A stretch of DNA of 64,000 nucleotides from G963704535 sp963704535 (GTDB lineage: Bacteria > Chloroflexota > Chloroflexia > Chloroflexales > Roseiflexaceae). A model generated the notes under the pieces. That model had not been told where the DNA came from. It saw only the letters and a list, made by a program, of their open reading frames with translations, and did not search any database. Below, piece after piece: positions 35,178 to 44,991 of the stretch; position 1 is the stretch's first letter, and the number at the start of each line of letters is the position of its first letter. Where the stretch lies: the NCBI GenBank assembly GCA_963704535.1, contig OY969916.1, positions 9,362,001 through 9,426,000 of the forward strand. Reading direction: 5' to 3'. The position numbers and the translations under genes were made by a program.

Positions 35178-36020
35178 ATGGAATTCGTCCGAAGGTATCG
35201 ACGTCCGCTGGTCGCCCTGGTCCCCTTGCTAGCCCTGGCCCTGCTGCTGCCCACGTTCGCGCTGGCCAACCCGTCGGTCGCTGCGCCCCCGCCCTACGAC
35301 CTGGGCGACGCGCCCGACAACACCAACCACTTCGGCACCCCATATCTGGCCTATGCGGCGGTGCCGGGGCGGTATCCGACAGTGTTCGATCCGGCCACCG
35401 GCGCGGTCCAAGGGCCACGCCACAGTAATCTGACCGCGAACGGCTGGCTGGGGGCGGGGATCAGTGGCGAGCAGGACGCCGATCTGATGCCGGACACCGA
35501 CGGCTTCACGAATCTCGATCCTGGGACGGTCACGCCGAATCGAGATAAGTTTGACGATGGTGTCCCGCCACCCAACGCCGGCATCATCAACCTGCCGCAG
35601 TGCGCCAACACCCAGTTCCGCTACATCGTCACCGGCGCGGCAGTGGTCCCGGTGCCGGCCGCCCGCGTGAACGTCTGGTTCGACTGGAATCGCGACGGCG
35701 ACTGGGAGGACATCTTTACCTGCGTCTCCGGCGGTGTGGCATTCAGCGTACCTGAGTGGGTCGTGCGGAACCAGCCGGTCAATATCGTCCCCGGCTCGGT
35801 GGTCTGGGCCACACCGCTCTTCCGCAGCTTCCACGCGGTCCCCGGCGATCTGATCTGGATGCGGATCACCATGGCCGAGACTACGGCGCCACTGAACCCA
35901 CTCACCGGCCGAGCCGACGGCCGCGGCCCTGCCAATGGCTACAAATATGGCGAGACCGAGGATTATCTCGCCCGCTTCACTGGGACTCCGGGGCAGTACC
36001 AGGTAGTCATCAACCCGTAG
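35178..36020 (+). CDS. Secreted GEVED-domain protein
   Basis: A 280-aa exported protein. A signal peptide (residues ~1-30, ending FALANP) is followed by YDLGDAPDNTNHFGTPY, a desiccated calcium-like Asp-rich stretch (GISGEQDADLMPDTDGF) and NVWFDWNRDGDWED. It ends in KYGETEDYLARF, the GEVED signature. Such domains are found in large surface proteins; here the protein is little more than one module. GGAGGAGG precedes the ATG. A 15-bp word, TGGACGGCCCGGCTG, stands on both sides (35101 and 36097). Confidence 0.75.
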   Translation: MEFVRRYRRPLVALVPLLALALLLPTFALANPSVAAPPPYDLGDAPDNTNHFGTPYLAYAAVPGRYPTVFDPATGAVQGPRHSNLTANGWLGAGISGEQDADLMPDTDGFTNLDPGTVTPNRDKFDDGVPPPNAGIINLPQCANTQFRYIVTGAAVVPVPAARVNVWFDWNRDGDWEDIFTCVSGGVAFSVPEWVVRNQPVNIVPGSVVWATPLFRSFHAVPGDLIWMRITMAETTAPLNPLTGRADGRGPANGYKYGETEDYLARFTGTPGQYQVVINP

Positions 36021-36142
36021 GCAGCATTACGGGGCATCCATGACGGCAACCGGTCGCGCGCCCTACCTGGCGCGCGGCCGGTTTGGCAAATATTGGTGGA
36101 CGGCCCGGCTGCACATACCGGGCAGTCGGGTTATGACACAAG

Positions 36143-36973
36143 CTACCGCTCGGCCCTACGCACATATTTTCCCACGAGCACCGCTGCCAGGAGCACCAGC
36201 AGCGCGGCGGGGACCGGACCCTGGAGTGAGGAGAAGATCGAGGACGCCGCGGCGGCGAACAGCTGCATGCCCACCAGCACGCTCGCAACACCGCCAAGCA
36301 GAACGATCGTGCCGCTTCTGACGGCTGGGCCAGCCTGCGGGGCGGCGCTGGTTGCCGGCTGTCCAACCTGGTGGATCGTCGTCCAGATCCCGGCGAAACC
36401 AAGCACACACAGGAGCGTGCCAAGTAGCACCGCCGGCGGCTCGCCATTGCTTGCGACGAATATTCCGACGCCACAGGCCGCGACGGCGCAACTGCCCAGG
36501 ATGGTCAGCACCCGCACCAGGGTGAGCGGCGCGCGGCTCCGCGCCAGGGCCATCAGCAGCGATAGGCTGATCAGCGATAGGAGCAGACCGAGCCCGGATT
36601 CTCCGCCGGAGAAGCGAAACATGAAGCTGTGGATCGTGAACGCGGCGCCGATCCCGCCGATGCCATAGGCAGTCATCACGGCGATGGCAGTCGCCAGCCA
36701 CTGTCCCCTGGTGACGGCGCGCTGCTCCGGTCGGTCGTCCACGATCGCGCCGGTGCGCTGGATGCTCTCGCAGCGCAGTTGGGCGCGCACGCTCTGCGCT
36801 CCGGCCAGAAAGCCGGCGCAGCGCTCGCAGCGCGCCAGGTGCTCGACGATCAGATCCCGGCTGCCGGGGCTGACTTCGCCCTCCATGTAGAGCGGCAGCA
36901 GGTCCTCGATCAAGATGCAAGCGCCTAGTTCCTCGCGGGCCAGGCGGGTGGTGGTGGTCTCATAGCTCGTCAT
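36143..36973 (-). CDS. Putative zinc-finger anti-sigma factor, polytopic
   Basis: A 276-aa protein. The N-terminal ~80 residues have the ZAS-type motif VEHLARCERCAGFL (HxxxCxxC), and CILIEDLLPLYMEGEVSPG is typical of that fold. About six hydrophobic segments follow from residue ~90 to the end. It starts inside the ECF sigma gene (14-bp overlap), so it very probably binds and holds that sigma factor at the membrane. The signal it senses is unknown. GAAGGAG precedes the ATG. Confidence 0.8.
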   Translation of the reverse strand: MTSYETTTTRLAREELGACILIEDLLPLYMEGEVSPGSRDLIVEHLARCERCAGFLAGAQSVRAQLRCESIQRTGAIVDDRPEQRAVTRGQWLATAIAVMTAYGIGGIGAAFTIHSFMFRFSGGESGLGLLLSLISLSLLMALARSRAPLTLVRVLTILGSCAVAACGVGIFVASNGEPPAVLLGTLLCVLGFAGIWTTIHQVGQPATSAAPQAGPAVRSGTIVLLGGVASVLVGMQLFAAAASSIFSSLQGPVPAALLVLLAAVLVGKYVRRAER

Positions 36974-37538
36974 GCATCGCTCCTTCGCTCAGTTGCCGGT
37001 AGGCGTCCCGAAAGGCGTTCCGGGCACGAAACAGGTTCACCTTCACCGCCGCCAGGCTGATCCCCAGAACGTCGGCGATCTCGGCGTAGGAGAGATCCTC
37101 CTCGTCGCGCAGGAGCAGGATGCTACGCTGTTTCTCGGGGAGCTGGGCCAGTGTCAGCGCGATCAGGCTGCGCTGCTCGCTGGCGGCGTACCGGCGCACC
37201 GGGTCGCCATAGCCGGCGCGGTCGGGGATCGCCAGCAGTTCGTCGGTGTCGATCCGCGCTGGATTGGGCCGGCGCAGGCTGTTCAGATACACGTTGCGGG
37301 CGATCCGAAACAGCCAGGTCGCCACCGAACAATCGCCGCGGAAGGAGAGCAGGCCGGTGCAGACGTTGATAAAGGTCTCCTGTGCTAGTTCCTCGGCCTG
37401 GTCGGCCGACCCGCAGAGCCGGTAGAGGTAGTGCTGAACCGGGCCATGGTAGCGGCGATAGAGTTGCTCCAGCGAGATCTCCGCGCCGGGCAGGCAGCGG
37501 TCGTGGGGCGCGCTCGCAAGCGGCTGGGGATCAGTCAT
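36960..37538 (-). CDS. ECF-type RNA polymerase sigma factor
   Basis: A 192-aa sigma-70 family protein of the extracytoplasmic class. Region 2 reads LYRRYHGPVQHYLYRLCG to ATWLFRIARNVYLNSLRR. Region 4 is TLAQLPEKQRSILLLRDEED and then LSYAEIADVLGISLAAVKVN, a helix-turn-helix. AGGAG precedes the ATG. It is co-transcribed with the overlapping anti-sigma gene and probably autoregulated. No -35/-10 pair for an ECF factor is obvious upstream. Confidence 0.92.
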   Translation of the reverse strand: MTDPQPLASAPHDRCLPGAEISLEQLYRRYHGPVQHYLYRLCGSADQAEELAQETFINVCTGLLSFRGDCSVATWLFRIARNVYLNSLRRPNPARIDTDELLAIPDRAGYGDPVRRYAASEQRSLIALTLAQLPEKQRSILLLRDEEDLSYAEIADVLGISLAAVKVNLFRARNAFRDAYRQLSEGAMHDEL

Positions 37539-37595
37539 GGGCGGTGCTCCTGTGGATGCCTCTCGTAGAAGGTAGACACACGAGGAGCGAAAAAG

Positions 37596-37997
37596 TTACC
37601 AGATAGTAGTGACAATAGAAGCCTGGATTTTGCGGTCTCGACTTATCAGTGGAATGCCAAGCTGAAGTGCGGTGGCCGCAATAATCCGATCGGGCAAATC
37701 AGGAACCTCGGCGCGAGGCACACGAGCTAGTGCATCGACAACATCATCTGTCAGATCGGCAAACAATAATCCACTCTTGCCAGCACGCAACCGCGCCATA
37801 AAACGATCTTTCAGATCGCCAGGAATACGGCCCTTTTCCTGCAAATACACGATCTCAACCAAGCAGATGGTAGGAATATAGACAATACTCACGCCCTGGT
37901 CACATTCATCGAATATGCTATTAGCCGCAGGGCTTAAACGCGGATCATTTTCTAGATACCAGATTAGCGCGTGCGTATCGCTTACTGCATCGGCCAT
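37596..37997 (-). CDS. vapC: PIN-domain ribonuclease toxin (VapC-like)
   Basis: A 133-aa PIN domain with the acidic metal residues in VSDTHALIWYLEND, LVEIVYLQEKG and DLPDRIIAATALQLG, and a last ISRDRKIQ. Its ATG overlaps the stop of the upstream gene (ATGA), the usual toxin-antitoxin layout. VapC toxins cut tRNA or rRNA when the antitoxin is lost. The ATG at 37997 is preferred over the longer frame because it has GGAGG upstream and fits the overlap. Confidence 0.88.
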   Translation of the reverse strand: MADAVSDTHALIWYLENDPRLSPAANSIFDECDQGVSIVYIPTICLVEIVYLQEKGRIPGDLKDRFMARLRAGKSGLLFADLTDDVVDALARVPRAEVPDLPDRIIAATALQLGIPLISRDRKIQASIVTTIW

Positions 37998-38230
37998 CAG
38001 ATATCCTCCCGTGGGAAGCTTGCCCACATCTCACGGCGCGCCTCTGCAATGTCCTCGTCGGTGATATCAACCCCTTGCCACAATCCGCGAAGTGACTCGC
38101 GCTGTGATGGCTGGGCTGCGGCAAGCACACGCGCGATCCTCGGCGCAAGCTGCTCAATCAGACGCGCCTGATCAGTGGGCGGAAGTTGTTCAGCAAGTTC
38201 GAGAACCTGATCAAATGTTACATTGACCAT
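37997..38230 (-). CDS. Antitoxin partner of the PIN toxin
   Basis: A 77-aa protein. MVNVTFDQVLELAEQLPPTD and ARLIEQLAPRIAR form the helical antitoxin half seen in Chloroflexota and cyanobacterial PIN pairs. The C-terminus (DITDEDIAEARREMWASFP) is the likely toxin-binding tail. The stop overlaps the toxin start. GGAGGATC precedes the ATG. No known DNA-binding fold is certain; the call rests on the gene pairing and the pattern. Confidence 0.75.
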   Translation of the reverse strand: MVNVTFDQVLELAEQLPPTDQARLIEQLAPRIARVLAAAQPSQRESLRGLWQGVDITDEDIAEARREMWASFPREDI

Positions 38231-38263
38231 GACGGTGATCCTCCTGGTGTTTGTCTGAGTTGA

Positions 38264-39517
38264 TTATAGCTCAAATCTCCGCACCAGCACCACCGCGTTC
38301 TGCCCCCCAAACCCGAACGCGTTCGCCAGCGCCACCTCGACTGCTTGCCGGCGCGGCGTGTTCGGCACGTAGTCGAGGTCGCAGGCCGGGTCGCGCTCGG
38401 CGTAGTTGATCGTCGGCGGGACGATGCCGGCCTCGACGCTCTTGGCGCAGCCGATCACCGCCAGCGCCCCGGCCGCGCCGGCGGTGTGGCCGATCATCGA
38501 CTTGATGCCGCTGACAGCGACCTTGTAGGCGTGGTCGCCCAGCGCGCGCTTGATCGCCGCGGTCTCGGCTGCGTCGTTGAGCGGCGTGCCGGTGCCGTGG
38601 GCGCTGATATGGTCGACGTCCTCGGGGAGCAGGCCGGCATCCTCGATCGCGCGGCGGATCGCCAGCGCGGCGTACTCGCCATCGGGTGCCGGGGCGGTCA
38701 GGTGAAAGGCGTCCTCGGTGGCGCCGAAGCCGGCCAGCTCGGCGTAGATCCGGGCGCCGCGGGCCAGCGCGTGCTCAAGCTGCTCAAGCACCAGGATGCC
38801 GCAGCCCTCGCCACCGGCGGTGCCACGCCGCCGCGCGTCGAACGGGCGTACGGCGGCGGCCGGGTCATCGCCGGCCGGCGCGATCGCGCCGATCACCCCG
38901 AAGGCCATAGCGTTGAGCGCCGTGACCCCGGCATCGGTGCCGCCGCAGACTGCGACGATGGCGTCGCCGCGGTAGACCGTGCGGGCGGCCTCGCCGATCG
39001 CATAGGTGCCGGTGGCGCAGGCCAGCACCGGGGTGGTCGTCGGGCCGTGGAGGCCGTAGGCGATCGCGACCTGGCAAGCGGCCATGTTGTAGATGAATGT
39101 CGGCAGGTAGAAGGCATCCACCCGGCGGCGCCCCTTGGCCGCGAAGCTCAACGTCTGCTCCTCGACATTGGCCGTGCCGCCCAGCGACGTGCCGACGTTG
39201 ACCGCGATCAGCGAGCGGTCGATCCGATCGAGATCCAGCGCGCTGTCGCGCAATGCCTCGCCGGCGGCGGCGACGGCGAACTGGGCGAAGCGGGCCGTGC
39301 GCCGGGCCGCCTTGGCGTCCATATAGTCGCGCGGGTCGAAGTCGCGCACCTCGGCGGCGATGACATACGGGAAGTCGGCGATGTCATAGCGGGTAGCCAG
39401 GCGCACGCCGGAGCGGCCCTCCAGCATCCCCTCCCAGAAGGCCGGCACACTATTGCCGAGCGGCGTGATTGCGCCCATCCCGGTGATCACGACGCGGTGG
39501 GTTGGTTTCGTTCGCAT
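38264..39517 (-). CDS. fabF: Beta-ketoacyl-ACP synthase II
   Basis: A 417-aa condensing enzyme of fatty-acid elongation. The Cys-His-His triad is present: TPVLACATGTYAIGEA, DHISAHGTGTPLNDA and GIKSMIGHTAGAAGAL. The N-terminus VVITGMGAITPLGNSVPAFW and the C-terminal NAFGFGGQNAVVLVR are canonical. No acyl carrier protein or fabD is adjacent. The lone placement leaves open a role in secondary lipid synthesis, but the length and motifs fit FabF. Confidence 0.92.
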   Translation of the reverse strand: MRTKPTHRVVITGMGAITPLGNSVPAFWEGMLEGRSGVRLATRYDIADFPYVIAAEVRDFDPRDYMDAKAARRTARFAQFAVAAAGEALRDSALDLDRIDRSLIAVNVGTSLGGTANVEEQTLSFAAKGRRRVDAFYLPTFIYNMAACQVAIAYGLHGPTTTPVLACATGTYAIGEAARTVYRGDAIVAVCGGTDAGVTALNAMAFGVIGAIAPAGDDPAAAVRPFDARRRGTAGGEGCGILVLEQLEHALARGARIYAELAGFGATEDAFHLTAPAPDGEYAALAIRRAIEDAGLLPEDVDHISAHGTGTPLNDAAETAAIKRALGDHAYKVAVSGIKSMIGHTAGAAGALAVIGCAKSVEAGIVPPTINYAERDPACDLDYVPNTPRRQAVEVALANAFGFGGQNAVVLVRRFEL

Positions 39518-40046
39518 AGGCTCTCCATCCTGATCTGCGGGCGCAATAATACCACATCGTTTGAGGATGGAGGATGTGAGGATGGAAGATGGAAGATAGA
39601 GGATAGCGGCTTCTTGAGGGACGGCCCCCTCAAACCCCCCTTTTCAGGCAGCCTCTAAAATGTCGTGCCAGTTTCCCCTACGACTCGACATTCGATACTT
39701 CAACGATAGTCGAGCGCTAAACTACGCTTGCTCGCGCTGAGAAGGTGCGCCCGATGCACAGCGATGGGCTTTCCAGTGTCGCCGGCAACCGATCATACAC
39801 ATACGGCCGGGTCGCGTAACTCCTGAATCCAAGGAAAGGAGGTGCTGCTGCGGCAAACACTAATCGCCCTGGTACAGGCTGTCGGAGCATGCTGGGGGGA
39901 TGAGGACGACCGTGCCTGGCGCGTAGCGGGGGCAATCTACGGGCTGCGGACTACGGACGACGCACGACGAAACCGGTTTGGTGACTCAAGCCCTACTGTA
40001 CCAGCCATCCTGTAGTCTTTGAGAGTAGACCTTGCAAGGAGGTCGT
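39518..40046. repeat. Intergenic region with word repeat and REP fragment
   Basis: 39558-39604 carries GAGGATG/GAAGATA words. 39606-39658 is a right-half family A copy (TTGAGGGACGGCCCCCTCAA, then CCCTTTTCAGGCAGCC). 39660-40030 has no gene and no clear regulatory motif that I can name. AGGAGG at the end is the ribosome site of the next gene. Confidence 0.55.
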
Positions 40047-43000
40047 ATGAGGTTTATACGAGGACGTCGGGCATGGATGATCGGCGGCTTTCTGGGCTAC
40101 GTACTCCTGATGCTGGCGATCAGCGCCGGCCGCGGCGCGTTCGCCGCGCAGGGCGCGGCCCAGATCGGCCCAACCGCCGTTTTCAGCCAGCCCACCTACT
40201 CAAGTCCGATCGCGATGTCGCAAGACAATACGCTGGTCTGGGTCGCCAACCCCGACGACGACAGCGTATCGGTCATCAGCACGGCCACCAACGCGGTGAT
40301 CAAGAAGATCACCGTGGGCGATGAGCCGCAGAGCATCGCGCTGGACCCGAACAACCAGTTTGCCTATGTCGCCAATGCGGCCGACAATAGTGTCACAGTC
40401 ATCCAAATCACGAATCCAAACCCGGCCAGCTTCCTGGCCACGGTCGAGAAGGAACTGACCACCGGCGCCGAGCCCTGGAACATCGTGATCTCGCCCGATG
40501 GTAAGCGTGTCTTCGTCGCCAACAGCGGCCAGGACACGCTCTCGGTGATCCGCACCGACGCGCCGAATGCCCGCACGATCATCGCCAACATCGATCTGCG
40601 TAACAGCCTGTGCAACGGCGCACCAGGGATCGCGCGAACGCGCCATTTCCAGCCGCGCGGCCTGGCCGTGACGGTACCCGACGTGTCCGGCAACGCCAAA
40701 CTGTTTGTCACCCGCTTCCTGTCGTTCACCAAGTCCGGTGGCGTGCAGGGCAATGACAACGGCAAGGAGGGCGTGGTCTGCCGGCTGGACATCAACACCA
40801 ACGCGGCCACTGCGGCCGGCTTTACGCCGGTCAAAGCGATCACGCTGGCTGCCCGCGACACCGGCTTCACCATCGACTCCAATGGCGACGGCACACCCGA
40901 CCCGACCGCCGCCTACCCGAACCAGCTCCAGAGCATTGTCATCCACAATGGCGACGCCTACCTGCCCAACGTCGCCGCATCGCCGTCGCGCCCGCTCAAG
41001 TTCAACACCGACACGCATGCCTTCGTCAACCGGATCGACGATGCCGGTGGGGCCGACACCGACGCCGGAGCGCTCAACCTGCACCTGGGGGCCCGTGAGC
41101 CGGAGGTCGGCAAGACCAGGCTGTTCTTCGCCAACCCCTGGGCGATCGCATTCGCCGGCACCAACGCCTACGTGGCCTCGGCCGGCAGCGACATCCTGGT
41201 CAAGCTGAACGTGAACGGTGGCACCGGGGCGCTTGAGTTCAGCGTCGATGCCAACACCACCGAATACATCGACCTGAACGACCCCGAAGACCCGGCCACC
41301 CAGGGTGAAAAGGCCGGCAAGAACCCGCTTGGCCTAGTGATCAACAATGCCGGCACTACTGCCTACGTCATGAACTACGTTTCGCGCAATGTCTCGGTCG
41401 TCAACCTGGGCAGTGGGACGGTGCAGACGGTGATCAAGCTCACCGACCTGCCGCCCGCCGGTACGCTCGATGAGGTCATTCACGTCGGCCTGGAGATGTT
41501 CTTCTCCTCGCGCGGCACCTTCGTTCGCCCGCCCGGCACCAACGCCGACATATCGACCCAGGACCGGCTCTCCAGCGAGGGTTGGCAGAACTGCGCCAGT
41601 TGCCACTTCGCTGGCCTGACCGACGGCGTGGTCTGGCAGTTCGGCTCCGGTCCACGCAAGTCGATACCGATGAACGGGACCTGGAATCCGCACAATCCCG
41701 ACGACCAGCGCGTCCTGAACTACTCGGCGATCTTCGATGAGGTCCAGGACTTCGAGGCCAACATCCGCAATGTTTCCGGCCCCGGCGCCCTGCCGGCGCC
41801 GGTCAACGGCAGCCTGCTGGACGCGAACCACGGTTTGATTATCAGCGACACCGGCAACATTAACTTCGCGCCGGCCGTGGTGAACAACCTGCCCAAGGCC
41901 AACGCCGGCCGGCCGCAGCACACCGTCCAACTCCCCGGTGCCGGTCGCAGCCCGATCCCAGCGCTGGACGCACTGCGGGAGTGGGTGCGCTTCGGCATCC
42001 GCACGCCCAACGGCGTGCTGACCCAGGGTGATCTGATTGCTGGCGGCAACAACCCGGTCGGCGGCAACGGTGGCCTGAGCCAGGCCGACATTGACGCCGG
42101 GCGGGCGCTGTTCTTCCGGGCTGGCTGCCAGACATGTCATGGCGGCGGCAAGTGGACGATCAGCACCAAGGATTTCGACTCACCGCCGGCGGCGTTCGAG
42201 ATCGCCAAGGAGAACGACCTCACCCCGCCACCCGGCGTCGGCCAACCCAACCCGCCGCCCAACCCCAACCAGGGCACCTTCCTGCACCGCTTCCTGCGCG
42301 AGGTCGGCTCGTATGAGCTGAATGTCCCTGGCTCGATCAACCAGGTCGGCGGCGGGCACCCGCAGATCGGCGCGGTCGAGAAGGACACCGCCAACCTGGA
42401 TGCGTTGGGCAAGGACTTCGACGGCGACGGCAAGGGCGCAGGCTTCAATGTCCCGTCGCTACTCGGCATTCACTCGGTGCAGCCCTACTACCACAACGGT
42501 GCCTGCGAGTCGCTGGCCTGCGTGCTGGCCAACGCCAAGCATCGCACTGCCAATAACACCCGGCCCGACGTGCTCCAGAACGCGGCCGACCAGGCCAGAC
42601 TTCATCCGCTTCCTGGAGTTGATCGACGACCAGACCCCGCCGCCGACCGACCTGTACATCAACCGGCACGACATCTTCTTCGACCCGCCGACGGTGATCG
42701 CCGGCACGGCGGGCGCCGATCAGGATGTCGGCGTCAACATCTCACTATTCGGTCCCAAAGAGCCCGACCTGACGTCGCCCATGAAGGTCACCTTCTACGA
42801 CGGCCGCCCCGGCGCGCCGGGCACGACTGTCATTGGCGAGGCTGATCTAAACTTCAGCGACTTCAACCAGGACTTCGGCCAGGCCACTGTCAGCGTGCCG
42901 TGGAATGTGCCGGCCACTCCCGGCTTCCGCCGGATCTTCGTCACGGTCGATAGCGTCAACATCTTTGCCGAGGCCAATGAGAACAATAACACCGCCGATC

Positions 43001-43800
43001 GACGGGTCCGGGTGCGTCCGGTGCCGCCCGATCGCACACTACCGGAGGTGACTGAGGTCCTGATCAACGATGGGGACGCTGTTACCGACTCGTCCAATGT
43101 CACCGTGAACTTTACGGCCACCGATCCGGCCAACAACCTCGCCTCGTTCTGCATCGTGCGCTACTCCTACGACCCGATCCGGCGGCGCTGGGTCGAGGAA
43201 GAGTGTGACTTCCAGAGGCTGCCGACGCCTGAGGGCGATGGGAGCTTCAACGTGGAGGCCCGGCTGCGACCGCGCGAGGGCGTGGCCTACGTCTTCGTCT
43301 GGGTCAAGGACGCCGCCGGCAACATCTCGCGCCGGCCCGGCTTTGACTTCATTAGCTTCGTGCCAGGTCCCAGTGTCGACATCAACCTCCGGCGCAATGA
43401 GTTCCGCGTCTTCCGCATCACACTGGGCGCCGGCGAGACTGCCATCTTCACATTTACGCCCAGCTTCGGCGACGTCGATGTGTCGGTGTTCCAGAACCTG
43501 GCCAACCCGACCCGCTGCATGGTCAGCGCCAACAACGGCTCGCTACCTGAGCAGGTCACGCTTGGCGGGGGCACATGCACCGCCTCAACGACCTTCCAGA
43601 TCGAGGTCAGAGCGGTCGTCAACAGCCGCTTCCGCATCGCCGTGCAACAGCAAGCCCTGAGCGCGCTGCTAATTCCGGCGCCGAGCGTAATCGGCCCGCA
43701 GAAGGAGGTATCTGACAGACCGACCGTCACTGGCCCACCGTCGCTGACGGCCGCAATCGACGAGCCCAAGCAACTCTTGCTGCCGCTCACGCTACGCTAA
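40047..43800 (+). CDS. Secreted YVTN-type propeller / dihaem cytochrome c / CARDB protein, with one frameshift
   Basis: The product is ~1250 aa once a +1 shift near 42596 (DQA|DFIRFLEL) is allowed for. A signal-anchor (residues ~13-35) precedes a YncE/YVTN beta-propeller with VWVANPDDDSVSVIST, AYVANAADNSVTVIQ and VFVANSGQDTLSVI. Two c-type haem sites follow: CASCH (~residue 515) and CQTCH (~695), the latter with features of di-haem peroxidase-like proteins. Past the shift lies a CARDB-type beta domain (VTVDSVNIFAEANENNNTAD), another Ig-like unit, and a pre-peptidase-like C-terminal domain. It is probably an exported electron-transfer or surface protein. AGGAGG precedes the ATG at 40047. Confidence 0.8.
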
Positions 43801-43823
43801 CTGTTCGCTTCTTGACGGATCGA

Positions 43824-43851
43824 GAGGACCGGCGCGAGCGCGCCGGTCCTC
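43824..43851. terminator. Perfect 13-bp hairpin after the haem protein gene
   Basis: GAGGACCGGCGCG, a two-base loop, then CGCGCCGGTCCTC, followed by TTGGTGTT. It lies 24 bp beyond the stop and is likely a terminator despite the weak T run. Confidence 0.65.
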
Positions 43852-43887
43852 TTGGTGTTCTACTCAGGTAGGATGGTCTCGTTCAAT

Positions 43888-43954
43888 GTAGGGGGCGGTT
43901 CGTACACCGCCCTGCGGCATTCAATGCAAAGGACGGTGTACGAACCGACCCTAC
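43888..43954. repeat. Inverted repeat element (GTAGGG..CGGTTCGTACACCG)
   Basis: GGCGGTTCGTACACCG and CGGTGTACGAACCG are perfect complements, enclosed in GTAGGG/CCCTAC. It spans 67 bp with no coding sense and resembles the elements at 16398 and 63033 in size. Confidence 0.6.
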
Positions 43955-43971
43955 GGTTGCCGATATTGATC

Positions 43972-44674
43972 GCCAAATTTCATTCGACCGCCGAATGGGC
44001 GAGAGGATTGGGCGATATTTTACTTTTCCTTATCACATCTACAGCGATTCTCGTCTTCGTTTTTAAGCTTCCAGTATTTCTCTATGATAAGTGGTTATGG
44101 AAGGTATTAAATCCGCAACTCAATTTTGGTGGTGTCTGGAAGTGTATCATTAGCTATGATACACTGGCGCTACCTTACGGCCCTGCTACGCTAGACAAAC
44201 ATCTCCCTAAACTCTTGGGAATCGTTTGTCGAAATTCAGCAACTCCCTTCTTATATGAAGATGGTCGAAGGCTTTGGGCGCCTCGGAGAAACCTGGCACT
44301 CGACGTCCCTTGACTTTCAGAATGCAACTGGTGATAAGTTTTGGATGGGATACGAAGTTATACGTGGCACCGAAGCGGATTACTATCGACCTGATCTTCC
44401 TCATCGTTCACTTGGCGTGAAGGAGATAGAAGTTGAGGAACGCGATCGGCATGGGCGACCTATATGTATGCGTGGTACTTTTTATCACGCAGCCCTACCA
44501 AGCCGGCCATTGTATCGAGGAACCACTGTCTTCATTAAAAGTTCGCATAAGGAGAGAGAGAAATTCTTCCAGCGACGAAATGCTGAGCGAGAAGTACATC
44601 GACAGGAGATAGAGGTTCGGCGGCAGAAAGAAACAAAAGGTAGGGATGACGAACATCTAGACCGCGCTGCGTAA
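43972..44674 (+). CDS. Possible S-2TM-beta (Cap15-like) membrane effector, frameshifted
   Basis: An AT-richer stretch than its surroundings. One frame gives a hydrophobic helix (DILLFLITSTAILVFVFKLP) and then LYDKWLWKVLNPQLNFGGVW. After a +1 shift near 44200 the other frame gives ISLNSWESFVEI, GETWHSTSLDFQNATGDKFW and CMRGTFYHAALPSRPLYRGT. A membrane helix, a Y-D-K-x-L-W anchor, a G-x-W strand and a closing beta-rich barrel with a C-terminal charged tail recall the CBASS effector family S-2TM-beta (Cap15). No cyclase gene is adjacent. The start is unclear; the position given is only the left limit of unique sequence. Treat as a hypothesis. Confidence 0.4.
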
Positions 44675-44991
44675 GCCAACGCGCTCATTACAAAGTATCG
44701 CCGTCCTAGTATACGCGTCACGCCGAGCTAACGGCTAGAGGAAAACAACTGGCGCCGGCCTTATCAAGCCGGCGCCAGTTGCTTCAGGACTTCACTGTGT
44801 CAATGCCTACACCAGCCGAGGTAGTGTTTGTCAGAACACAGGTAGGATAGATCGAGGCGTGGGCAGGGTTTGCCAAGGTGCAGGCAGGGAACACCTGGCA
44901 GTACGCTGGATTGGCCGACTTGACATACACGTTATCATAAGCGTATCAACCCACCCATCCTTAAGTATTCGCGGCGACGAAAGGAGCACAA
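44675..44991. other. Gene-free region: hairpin plus a coding remnant
   Basis: 44746-44781 is a perfect 14-bp hairpin (CAACTGGCGCCGGC / GCCGGCGCCAGTTG), likely the terminator of the preceding gene. 44800-44940 read on the minus strand gives a stop-free fragment, YVKSANPAYCQVFPACTLAN and SIYPTCVLTNTTSAGV. It resembles a second fragment at 51020-51080, so both may be remains of one secreted Cys-rich protein. No start codon or full gene is seen. Confidence 0.5.

Noticed and set aside
39660..40030. Possible structured leader of the haem protein gene
   Set aside because: No promoter, known motif or convincing long stem was found; only an ordinary ribosome site at the end.
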